NCBI RefSeq assembly: GCF_019613795.1
Contig: NZ_CP080429.1
Coordinates: 62,001-126,000, forward strand
Length of the DNA stretch: 64,000 nt
Reading direction: 5' to 3'
Origin: Flavobacterium litorale
GTDB taxonomy: Bacteria; Bacteroidota; Bacteroidia; Flavobacteriales; Flavobacteriaceae
Below, one piece after another: positions 55,985 through 64,000 of the stretch (within the stretch, counting starts at the first letter, position 1; each line of letters starts with the position of its first letter). Both the position numbers and the translations under genes were made by a program. The notes beneath the pieces are model-generated. The model searched no databases. It had not been told where the DNA came from and saw only the letters and a list, made by a program, of their open reading frames with translations.

Positions 55985-57957
55985 TATTGCTGAAGCTGTT
56001 TTTTAACTTTTTCGAATGCGTTTTGGTTTATCTTTACAGTAAACTCATCACGTAAAGTATCTACCCACGTACTTTCTAAATACTGCTGGTAATCGTTAAT
56101 TACACGTCCTTTACATTCGGTAAACGATTTTGCACTAGCAGGTAGTACTTGGTTGGTATTTATTACGTAGTAATAGTCGTCTTCTTGTATAATTTTAGAT
56201 ACGCCTTCTTTATACTTGTTTTGTTTGGGTAGTGCGTCACTATCTGTTTCAAAAACACCGGATTTTTCTATTACAGCAACGTTATCTGCCGTATTCAACT
56301 TTTCTTTAATATACTCTGCATTTTTACCTTTTTTAAGGTATTTTCTGGTTTTCTTAATTACATCTTCATCAGTAGAAGAGTAAATATCAGCATCCACTCG
56401 TTGCTTCCATTGGTAATTGGCTACATTTTTGTTATAAAACTGCTCAAGTCCAACAGTATCTATCTTTGCTTTTTCCCATATTTCTTTCTCCATTAGTTCA
56501 AACAGCAATAACCCATCGCGGTACTCTTCCATAACAATACCAAACTCAGGAAATTCTCTTTCCAAGTTATCATCATAGTAAGTAGCTAGCTCTTCGTTTA
56601 TGTATTTATCAAATACATTCTGAGCATATTTGCCTAACGGTTTTAAAGGTGCAACAGCAGTTTGGTGTGAGGCCAGATAATCTAAATATCCTTTTACCTT
56701 AAGTTGCTTATCGTTATTAATAGTCACTAATGTTTTATCTAAAATATCGCTATCGGCAGGTATCGTCCAGGATTTTGTGTATACCTTATCGTTTAGTGTT
56801 TTTAATACTTTTTCGTATACCTTTTCGTTTCTGTCTATTGTATATTTTGCTCTCAACTTTTCAGTCATCGAGGCTGCAATTAACTTAGAGCGGTCGTCGC
56901 GTTTAATTCTACCCTCAAATTCTGCTTTTAAATCTTCAAAAGGTTTTGCTGGATGTTTTTCGATTAGTTTTACGATATGCCATCCGTACTCTGACTGAAA
57001 TGGTTTTGAGTACTCGCCTTCGGTTTTTAATGCAAACGCTTGGTCTTCAAAAGTTACCGAACTTAACTCTCCCGAACTAAATTTGTTAAGCCTCCCTCCT
57101 ACTGGTGCGGTAGATTTATCTTGTGAGAATTGCTTAGCAAGGCTTTCAAAATCTTCACCTTGTTTTAGCTTTTGGTATATTTCGTCTATGGTTTGTTTTG
57201 CCTTAGCTTCTTGTTCAGCATCTTCTTTTCTTGGCTTTAGTATCATTATATGAGCCGCAGTAATATCACCTCTGTTCTCTCGTACATCATTTACTTTTAT
57301 TAAATGGTATCCAAAACGAGTGCGTATTGGCATAGATACTTCTCCTTTTGGTGTGCTATAAGCACCATTTTCAAACTTGTATACCATTCTGAATACTGAA
57401 AAATACCCTAAGTTGCCTTCATTTTGTTTTGCTGATGGATCCTCAGAGTATTGTGCTGCAAGTTTACCAAAGTCTTGCCCAGCTAGTATTTTTTTACGCA
57501 CATCCATTGCTTTGTTGTACGCTTTAAGCGTGTCGGCAGGTTCTGCATTTTCGCCTACCATAAACAGAATATGCGATGCGTTGATTTCTTTTTTAGAGCG
57601 TTCGTAGGCTTCTCTAATAAGTTCGTCGGTTACTTTTGTATCAGTAAGGTAGTTTTTAGATAATTGTATGCGGTACGATTTTAACTCGTTTAGGTACTTT
57701 TTGCCGTTTTGCAAACCAAGCTTGTTTGCTTTATTTACTTTTAGTTTATAGCCTATAAAAAGGTCAAGATAATTATCTAAATCTTTTTGAGAATCGTCTT
57801 TTACCAGTTCAAGGTTTTTGTTATATACTCTTACAAACTCGTTGGTATAATACGGATTTCCATCTATGGTAAATAAAACCTCTTTATTTTGTTGCTGCGC
57901 AGCCATTGTTGCTACAACACATAAGCATAAACTTAAAAGAACCTTTTTTAATTTCAT
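55984..57957 (-). CDS. Periplasmic PpiC-type peptidylprolyl isomerase, two domains
   Basis: 657 residues. Signal peptide (1-20), a SurA-type N-domain, two clear PpiC domains (about 125-230, INASHILFMVGE and FGYHLIKV; 232-340, ITAAHIMILKPR and YGWHIVKLIEKH), then about 300 further residues, helical and Lys-rich, with no known domain. First gene of the three-gene chaperone operon. Confidence 0.92.
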   Translation of the reverse strand: MKLKKVLLSLCLCVVATMAAQQQNKEVLFTIDGNPYYTNEFVRVYNKNLELVKDDSQKDLDNYLDLFIGYKLKVNKANKLGLQNGKKYLNELKSYRIQLSKNYLTDTKVTDELIREAYERSKKEINASHILFMVGENAEPADTLKAYNKAMDVRKKILAGQDFGKLAAQYSEDPSAKQNEGNLGYFSVFRMVYKFENGAYSTPKGEVSMPIRTRFGYHLIKVNDVRENRGDITAAHIMILKPRKEDAEQEAKAKQTIDEIYQKLKQGEDFESLAKQFSQDKSTAPVGGRLNKFSSGELSSVTFEDQAFALKTEGEYSKPFQSEYGWHIVKLIEKHPAKPFEDLKAEFEGRIKRDDRSKLIAASMTEKLRAKYTIDRNEKVYEKVLKTLNDKVYTKSWTIPADSDILDKTLVTINNDKQLKVKGYLDYLASHQTAVAPLKPLGKYAQNVFDKYINEELATYYDDNLEREFPEFGIVMEEYRDGLLLFELMEKEIWEKAKIDTVGLEQFYNKNVANYQWKQRVDADIYSSTDEDVIKKTRKYLKKGKNAEYIKEKLNTADNVAVIEKSGVFETDSDALPKQNKYKEGVSKIIQEDDYYYVINTNQVLPASAKSFTECKGRVINDYQQYLESTWVDTLRDEFTVKINQNAFEKVKKQLQQ

Positions 57958-58131
57958 TGTTGTTAAAATTTATAACACTTAATAACTCGGTTAGTAAACG
58001 TACTTAGCTACGTATTAGTATAAAATACAGCAGCTTTTTTGCGACCAACAAAAGTAATAATTCATTAAGATAATACAACAATTTAAAGGCTAAAACATTA
58101 AAATAAAATACTGCTATGGGTTTGGTGTATT

Positions 58132-60060
58132 TTATTTTTGGACAATTATAAAATCAGACCGCCTGTTGTACAGGTGTTCTTCTTCGGTACACTGCACACC
58201 GTTGCTGCATTTGTTGCGTAATTGCGATTCTCCGTAACCTGTAACACTTATTATGCGCTTTGGTGCTATACCTTTAGCCATAATGTAGTTGTAAGTGGCT
58301 TGTGCCCTCCTCTCGGAAAGGCGTTTGTTATAGGCATCGTTCCCTCTCGAATCGGTATGGGATTCTATTTTTATAATTATTTCAGGAAAATTATCTAGTA
58401 CGTATACTACCTTATCGAGCTCTTTTGCTGCTTGTGGCGTAATATCCGATTTATCGAAATCAAAATAAATAGGTTCTATTTTAATTTTCTCTACGTTATC
58501 TTCTTTAACAACAAGGTCTTTAAAATTAACTAGTTGCAAATCTATTTTCACTTCCCCAGAGGGTCTGCCAGGCGTTTCGGTATCTTTCTCATCTTTACTA
58601 TAATTTGCTTTAGATGCTGTAACCATTATATAGTAATTGCAAGGAACGTCTGGTATGGTATATACGCCTGCATCATTTGTTACTACTTGTCCAACTTTAT
58701 CATGATTTCCTTCGGCAATTACAGTAACACCTGCAATAGGTGCTCCGCTATTGGCATCGGTTACAATACCTGTAAGTGTATGAATACAAGGTGGCTTTTG
58801 TTTGGTAAAGTAATAAATATCGTCATCCCCTTTACCACCACTTCGGTTGGATGAGAAATAACCATAGTTATTTTGCTTATCAATACTATAAGCAAAATCA
58901 TCGCGGTTGCTATTTACAGGTTTTCCTGCGTTTTTGGGGTCTGTAAAAGTCATATCGGCTTTTATAGTGCTTTCAAAAATATCCAATCCGCCCAACCCAT
59001 AATGACCATCGGATGCAAAATAGAGCGTTTCGTCGTTTACAAACGGAAACATTTCTTTTCCTGCTGTATTTATAGTTGCACCAAGGTTTTTGGGCGCACC
59101 ATACGTACCATCATCATTAATAGTAACAACGTAAATATCGGTTTCGCCGTACCCGCCAGGCATATCGCTCGTAAAAAACAGGTATTTGCCATCGGCACTT
59201 AATGCAGGGTGCGCTACGGAGTAGTTAATGTTATTAAACGGTAGCACTTGAGTATCTGTTATTTTCTCGTCGGCTATAGTACCTTTTACAATGCGTATAT
59301 TGTTTGTACCATCGTTGGCGCTATTAAGCCTATCGTAAGCCGTTACGGTATTGGTACTGTAATAAACGGTTTGTAAATCGGGTGTAAAAGCTACTGACGA
59401 ATTATGGTAGCGTGTTTGTGCTTTGCGCATAAACTTTTCCTCGTTCGTAAAAGAACTATCGGCAGCGTTGTACTCGGCAACATATAAATCTAAAAATGGT
59501 TGTTCGTTCCATTGGTATTTTCTGCCTCCTAAATGGGCTGTATCTTTACTGGACGAGAAAACAATTTTATTGCCATAAAAAGCAGTACCAAAATCGGCTT
59601 TAGTACTATTACTAGCAAGGTTAATTATACTGTATAACGGTGGTGTTGTATTAATACTATCCAGTTGCTTTTTTTCGCGTTTAAATCGCTTCAATAAATC
59701 CATATTACCTGCCTGCTCTAAATGATTTTGCAACACATTATCGGCTTTTTGGTACTGCTCGGTGACGCGTAATGCTTGTATGTATCTATGTAAATGAGCT
59801 TCATCTAAATTAGCAATATCACTCTTTTCATACCAGTTCTGTGCTTGTTGGTAGTTGTTAATATAATAGTAGGTATCGGCAATTTTTAGTTTTGTTTGTT
59901 TTGTGGGAGTGTAGCCAGCATCTATGTACGATTGGTAGGCTTTGGCAGCATCTACATACGCCATAGCATCAAACAGCTTATCGGCTTTTTTGAGTTTGTA
60001 CTGTGCAAAACAAGTGGTTATGCTAAACAATAAACAGGTTATAAGTAGTATTCTTTTCAT
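58132..60060 (-). CDS. OmpA-family protein with TPR and PD40 repeats
   Basis: 642 residues. Signal peptide (ending CFAQ), TPR-like helices (about 20-135), a WD40-like PD40 beta-propeller (about 170-420; SADGKYLFFTSDMPGGYGETD), a CarboxypepD_reg-like domain (about 430-510) and a C-terminal OmpA domain (530-642; YFDFDKSDITPQAAKELDK, RLSERRAQATYNYI). It binds peptidoglycan and sits in the outer envelope. It follows the PorP/SprF gene by 12 bases. Confidence 0.92.
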   Translation of the reverse strand: MKRILLITCLLFSITTCFAQYKLKKADKLFDAMAYVDAAKAYQSYIDAGYTPTKQTKLKIADTYYYINNYQQAQNWYEKSDIANLDEAHLHRYIQALRVTEQYQKADNVLQNHLEQAGNMDLLKRFKREKKQLDSINTTPPLYSIINLASNSTKADFGTAFYGNKIVFSSSKDTAHLGGRKYQWNEQPFLDLYVAEYNAADSSFTNEEKFMRKAQTRYHNSSVAFTPDLQTVYYSTNTVTAYDRLNSANDGTNNIRIVKGTIADEKITDTQVLPFNNINYSVAHPALSADGKYLFFTSDMPGGYGETDIYVVTINDDGTYGAPKNLGATINTAGKEMFPFVNDETLYFASDGHYGLGGLDIFESTIKADMTFTDPKNAGKPVNSNRDDFAYSIDKQNNYGYFSSNRSGGKGDDDIYYFTKQKPPCIHTLTGIVTDANSGAPIAGVTVIAEGNHDKVGQVVTNDAGVYTIPDVPCNYYIMVTASKANYSKDEKDTETPGRPSGEVKIDLQLVNFKDLVVKEDNVEKIKIEPIYFDFDKSDITPQAAKELDKVVYVLDNFPEIIIKIESHTDSRGNDAYNKRLSERRAQATYNYIMAKGIAPKRIISVTGYGESQLRNKCSNGVQCTEEEHLYNRRSDFIIVQK

Positions 60061-60072
60061 AGACTGTTTTGT

Positions 60073-61005
60073 TTAAAAGAATCGGGACGATTTAATACGT
60101 TTGGTTTTAGGCTGTAACTGGAAACGCAATATCAACTCATGCGAACCATCGTTGTACTTGTTTAATTCGGTTACCGAATAATCGTACGAGTAGCCCAAAA
60201 AGAATTTTTCTGTAATTTGGAAACCCGCCAATGCACTCATGGCATCGTCCCAGCGGTAGGCAAGCCCTAACGTAAGTTTTTCTTGTAAGAGGAAGTTCGC
60301 TGACACATCTACTGTTATTGGAGAGCCTGATACTATTTTACCCAAAACAGCAGGTTTAAATTTTACACTGTCCGATAAGTCGAAAACATATCCTCCTATA
60401 ACGTAATAATGCAACCTGTCCGAAACTACCGTTTCCTGTATATCATCGTAATAATTATCGCGTAAAAAATTCGGGATGGATACACCTGCATACCATTTAC
60501 TGGTATAATAATAAATACCCGAGCCTATAGTAGCCGATATTCTGTTGTTAATATTGTTATTGAGTAAAGGGTCGCCCTCTTGAAAAAATCGCCCACGCGA
60601 CCAATCAATGTTCAATACCCTAGCACCTGCTTTTAACCCAAAAGCAAGCCTGCCCTCTGCGCCAAAATATAATGTATAGGAAAAATTACCGTTAACATAA
60701 AACTCATCTGTAGGACCTATACGCTCGTTAGTAGCACTCAAACCCAAGCCCACTTTATCGTTCCATATAGGCGAGTGTATGGTAAATGCTTGTGTTTGTG
60801 GTGCACCATCAATACCTATCCATTGCGAGCGGTGCTGTAACGTAGCATCCAACCCCTCTGTAGAGCCTGTATAAGCAGGATTTACAGTAAGCGTATTGTA
60901 CATGTACTGGGTATATTGTGGGTCCTGTTGTGCTACAATATTTTGCGCAAACAGCACAAACAGTAGCGGTAAATACCCTTTTAAAACGGTAAAAAAGAGC
61001 TTCAT
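60073..61005 (-). CDS. PorP/SprF-family type IX secretion membrane protein
   Basis: 310 residues. Signal peptide (ending NIVAQ), then QDPQYTQYMYNTLTVNPAYTG, the diagnostic start of PorP/SprF proteins, and a beta-barrel to the end. These outer-membrane proteins tether or help secrete specific T9SS adhesins. Here it pairs with the OmpA/PD40 gene, but no large adhesin gene is next to it. Confidence 0.93.
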   Translation of the reverse strand: MKLFFTVLKGYLPLLFVLFAQNIVAQQDPQYTQYMYNTLTVNPAYTGSTEGLDATLQHRSQWIGIDGAPQTQAFTIHSPIWNDKVGLGLSATNERIGPTDEFYVNGNFSYTLYFGAEGRLAFGLKAGARVLNIDWSRGRFFQEGDPLLNNNINNRISATIGSGIYYYTSKWYAGVSIPNFLRDNYYDDIQETVVSDRLHYYVIGGYVFDLSDSVKFKPAVLGKIVSGSPITVDVSANFLLQEKLTLGLAYRWDDAMSALAGFQITEKFFLGYSYDYSVTELNKYNDGSHELILRFQLQPKTKRIKSSRFF

Positions 61006-61192
61006 TTTTCTTTCATATTATTTTTCTTTTCCACAACATCGTCATACAGCTTTTGTAAAAGTAACATTTTCAAGCATATTCAACACACTTAGCACTACAG
61101 TTTTTACACAGTTACTGGCTATTTCTTATGAATATAATGAATTTAAAAGCTATTTTTGCACGATTTTTAAATGCTAAAGGAAAATTACAACC

Positions 61193-62782
61193 ATGGGTTT
61201 TACGGAAGAAATTGACAGAAGACGGACATTTGGAATTATATCGCACCCCGATGCGGGTAAAACAACGCTTACCGAAAAATTATTGCTTTTTGGTGGTGCC
61301 ATACAAGAAGCTGGAGCTGTAAAAAGCAACAAGATTAAAAAGGGTGCTACGAGTGACTTTATGGAGATTGAACGCCAAAGGGGTATATCCGTAGCTACAT
61401 CGGTACTGGCATTTAATTATAAGAATAAGAAAATAAATATTCTTGATACTCCAGGTCACAAAGATTTTGCCGAAGATACCTTCCGTACGTTAACTGCCGT
61501 AGATAGTGTTATTGTTGTAATTGATGTTGCCAAAGGTGTTGAGGAACAAACGGAAAAACTGGTTAAGGTTTGCCGTATGCGAAACATACCTATGCTGGTT
61601 TTTATTAATAAGTTAGACCGTGAGGGTAAAGATGCTTTTGACCTTATGGATGAAGTGGAACAAAAACTCGGGCTTACGGTTACACCGCTGAGCTTCCCTA
61701 TTGGTATGGGCTACGATTTTCAGGGTATTTATAACATTTGGGAAAAGAACATTAACCTATTTAGTGGCGATAGTCGTAAGAATATTGAGGAAACCATTGC
61801 TTTTTCTGATATTGAAAATCCTGAATTGGAAAAACTTATTGGAGCTAAGCCTGCCGAAACGTTGCGTGAAGAATTAGAACTTATAGACGAGGTATACCCG
61901 CCATTTGATAGAGATGCCTACCTTAAAGGCGATTTGCAGCCTGTATTTTTTGGTTCGGCATTAAATAATTTTGGGGTGCGTGAGTTATTGGATTGTTTTA
62001 TTGATATTGCGCCTACACCACGACCTAAAGATTCTGATTCGCGTACGGTAACGCCTAATGAAGATAAATTTTCGGGTTTTGTATTTAAGATACATGCCAA
62101 TATGGACCCTAAACACCGCGATAGGATTGCGTTTGTAAAAATAGTATCGGGTACTTTTGAGCGTAACAAACCTTACTTGCATGTGAGGTTAAAAAAGAAT
62201 TTGAAATTTTCGAGCCCGAATGCTTTTTTTGCGGAGAAAAAAGAAATTGTAGATGTATCGTACCCTGGAGATATTGTGGGATTACACGATACAGGTAACT
62301 TTAAAATTGGTGATACGCTTACCGAAGGTGAGCAAATGAGTTTTAAAGGCATACCTAGTTTTTCGCCAGAGCATTTTAGATATATCAATAATGCAGACCC
62401 TTTAAAGGCAAAACAACTTGACAAGGGTATTAACCAGCTTATGGACGAAGGGGTAGCCCAGCTTTTTACTTTAGAGATGAATAACCGTAAGGTTATTGGT
62501 ACTGTAGGTGCACTACAGTATGAGGTAATACAATACCGATTGGAGCACGAATATGGTGCAAAATGTTCGTACGAGAATTTCCCTGTACACAAAGCGTGTT
62601 GGGTAAAACCCGATGACCCTAAAAACAATGAATTTGCCGAGTTTAAACGAATAAAGCAAAAGTTTATGGCTAAAGATAAATATGGGCAATTGGTTTTTCT
62701 TGCCGATTCTGAATTTTCGATACAGATGGCGCAACAAAAATACCCTAGCGTAAAACTTTTTTTTACGTCTGAATTTGATTAA
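61193..62782 (+). CDS. prfC: Peptide chain release factor 3
   Basis: 529 residues, full length. GTPase motifs: G1 SHPDAGKTT, G2 region RGISVATS, G3 DTPGHKDF, G4 NKLDREG. The end KYGQLVFLADSEF and the RF3 C-terminal domain are intact. RF3 removes RF1/RF2 from the ribosome after termination. A -7-like TATTTTTG is at 61151-61158. Strong terminator follows. Confidence 0.96.
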   Translation: MGFTEEIDRRRTFGIISHPDAGKTTLTEKLLLFGGAIQEAGAVKSNKIKKGATSDFMEIERQRGISVATSVLAFNYKNKKINILDTPGHKDFAEDTFRTLTAVDSVIVVIDVAKGVEEQTEKLVKVCRMRNIPMLVFINKLDREGKDAFDLMDEVEQKLGLTVTPLSFPIGMGYDFQGIYNIWEKNINLFSGDSRKNIEETIAFSDIENPELEKLIGAKPAETLREELELIDEVYPPFDRDAYLKGDLQPVFFGSALNNFGVRELLDCFIDIAPTPRPKDSDSRTVTPNEDKFSGFVFKIHANMDPKHRDRIAFVKIVSGTFERNKPYLHVRLKKNLKFSSPNAFFAEKKEIVDVSYPGDIVGLHDTGNFKIGDTLTEGEQMSFKGIPSFSPEHFRYINNADPLKAKQLDKGINQLMDEGVAQLFTLEMNNRKVIGTVGALQYEVIQYRLEHEYGAKCSYENFPVHKACWVKPDDPKNNEFAEFKRIKQKFMAKDKYGQLVFLADSEFSIQMAQQKYPSVKLFFTSEFD

Positions 62783-62815
62783 ATAGCTTTAATAAAAATT
62801 TGAAATATACTGTAA

Positions 62816-62848
62816 ATAAAAAGCCCCGTGCCAATGGCACGGGGCTTT
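62816..62848. terminator. Bidirectional terminator
   Basis: AAGCCCCGTGCC-AAT-GGCACGGGGCTT with A and T runs. It ends prfC and the convergent T9SS cargo gene. Confidence 0.9.
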
Positions 62849-62868
62849 TGGTTGTTATAAACAATCGT

Positions 62869-64000
62869 TTAGTTTTTAAGTACTTTAAACGATGTTGTTT
62901 TGTTAGCGCTTGCAGCTCTTACAATATAAGTTCCTGCCAATAGGCTTGTCATGTCTACCTGTACGGTAGTACCATTAGTATTACGCTCTAGTACTGGTTG
63001 CCCTAATAAATTGTAAACAATTACTGTTGTAATGTTTTCGCTAAACTCTAGGTTAAGCACATCGTTAACAGGGTTGGGGTAATGTGTAAAGTTAGCTTTA
63101 GTAAGTGTTGGTGTACTCAATACCTCATCTGCTGTTACTGCCAGTGCTACACTTGGGCAATCGCCGTTGTTAGCTACCGCGTAATAGGTAGCACCATCTA
63201 CAAGCTCGGTAGTAGTATCTATTATCATAGTAAGTGCTTCATCAGCATACCAAACCAAGTTATCTCCTGTTACATCAAGGTCGGCAATTGTATCTCCTGC
63301 ATTAAATTCTTGTGTAGCATCGCCTACAGGCATTGGTGTAACATTTACGGTAACCTCTACGGCTGCACGTAAACTCTCGCACTCGTTTATCATTTGCGAT
63401 ACATAGTATGTTCCTGTTGTTAGTATTGTTTCTGGGGTTAAAGGTACACCTCCTGCTACTGCATCATACCATTGTGGCATTATTGTACCTTCCGCTATTA
63501 AATCGGCTACTGTTGTAAAGCCACAGAATGTTTGTGCATCTACCGTTGGTACATCATTTACAGTAAGTACGGCTGCTACCGCAGTTCTTGCACTCTCACA
63601 ACCGTTTATGGTTTGTGATGCGTAATAGATAGTAGTTCCTTCAGATAATGGAGTATCAATACTCACAGTCGTATCACCGGCTGCTGAAGCGTACCATACT
63701 AAGTTCTCACCCATTATTATTATTTCGGCTACGGTTGCTGCATTACAAAATACCTGTACTTCTTCTGCCATAGGTGCTTCGGGAATAGCATTAACCGTTA
63801 CATCAATCATTGCACGTGGACTTTCACATCCGTTAATCGTTTGCGATACATAGTATGTTCCTGTTGTAAGAGCATCTGTCATAGTTAGTGCATCGCCTCC
63901 TGTTTCGGTAGCATACCACATTGGCATATCGCCAGATGTTACCATTAAGTCAGCTACTGTTGCCATTCCGCAAAACGTCTGTGCATCGGCTGTTGGCATC
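62869..64000 (-). CDS. T9SS cargo protein with Ig-like repeats, 5' partial
   Basis: At least 377 codons; the start lies beyond the window. The visible part holds about five Ig-like repeats of some 70 residues, each with an AQTFCG/xVFCN strand, xVADLxVxG, a Trp-Tyr pair, TGTYYVSQTINGCES and RAxVxVTVN. The last ~75 residues are a type A sorting domain (TLTKANFTHYPNPVNDVLNL, VYNLLGQPVLER, GTYIVRA). The paired Cys in each repeat should form a disulfide. The rest of the protein, including any catalytic part, cannot be seen. Confidence 0.9.
   Translation of the reverse strand, partial: MPTADAQTFCGMATVADLMVTSGDMPMWYATETGGDALTMTDALTTGTYYVSQTINGCESPRAMIDVTVNAIPEAPMAEEVQVFCNAATVAEIIIMGENLVWYASAAGDTTVSIDTPLSEGTTIYYASQTINGCESARTAVAAVLTVNDVPTVDAQTFCGFTTVADLIAEGTIMPQWYDAVAGGVPLTPETILTTGTYYVSQMINECESLRAAVEVTVNVTPMPVGDATQEFNAGDTIADLDVTGDNLVWYADEALTMIIDTTTELVDGATYYAVANNGDCPSVALAVTADEVLSTPTLTKANFTHYPNPVNDVLNLEFSENITTVIVYNLLGQPVLERNTNGTTVQVDMTSLLAGTYIVRAASANKTTSFKVLKN

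Noticed and set aside
1..64000. CRISPR arrays, rRNA genes, complete insertion sequences, prophage
   Set aside because: No regularly spaced repeats, rRNA sequence, DDE transposase with ends, or phage structural gene was seen.

Overview
The window is chromosomal DNA from a low-GC member of the Bacteroidetes, almost certainly family Flavobacteriaceae (Flavobacterium or a close relative). The evidence is type IX secretion (T9SS) cargo with C-terminal sorting domains, a PorP/SprF plus OmpA pair, TonB-dependent receptor/FecR/ECF-sigma logic, promoters with the Bacteroidetes -7 element TAnnTTTG, DUF2807/DUF3667/DUF4249/DUF4870 proteins, and weak Shine-Dalgarno signals. Species cannot be named from sequence alone.

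Layout. 1-2125: the end of a surface protein with duplicated TonB-plug-like segments fused to a VWA domain. 2226-13221, nearly all minus strand: housekeeping and stress genes (ABC-F ATPase, two small GNAT/DUF2007 genes, a one-domain DEAD-like protein, an NtrC-type regulator without a DNA-binding domain, an ABC-2 exporter, DUF3667, grpE-dnaJ, a TIGR01777 epimerase, a hotdog-fold protein). 13379-18489, plus strand: an envelope cluster DUF4870 / DUF2807 / PadR / PspC / DUF2807 / DUF2807. 18562-19766: trxB and tRNA-Pro(TGG).

19755-33737: a probable genomic island of about 14 kb inserted at the 3' end of tRNA-Pro. It is bounded by a 13-bp perfect repeat of the tRNA end, and a stem-loop terminator lies beyond the distal repeat. 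It carries gene wrecks at both ends, an SDR and a VOC protein, an ECF sigma / FecR / STN-TonB receptor / DUF4249 regulatory and uptake module, a sterol-desaturase-like enzyme, small envelope proteins, an acyltransferase-like membrane protein and an AraC regulator with a membrane sensor. No integrase is visible.

33909-41380: two large T9SS cargo genes in tandem that share a C-terminal module of about 500 residues. 41725-53628: cell-wall and core metabolism (lysozyme-like protein, mltG, GNAT, dapF, an HtrA protease, a long GAPDH, aconitase, a MoxR ATPase). 53731-57957: three overlapping genes for periplasmic SurA/PpiC-type chaperones. 58132-61005: a PorP/SprF-type protein and an OmpA/PD40 protein. 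61193-62782: prfC. 62869-64000: the C-terminal part of another T9SS cargo protein made of Ig-like repeats.

The main theme is the cell envelope: surface proteins exported by T9SS, chaperones and proteases that fold outer-membrane proteins, and cell-wall enzymes. The tRNA-Pro island adds a regulated outer-membrane uptake system. No rRNA, CRISPR array, complete insertion sequence or prophage was seen.
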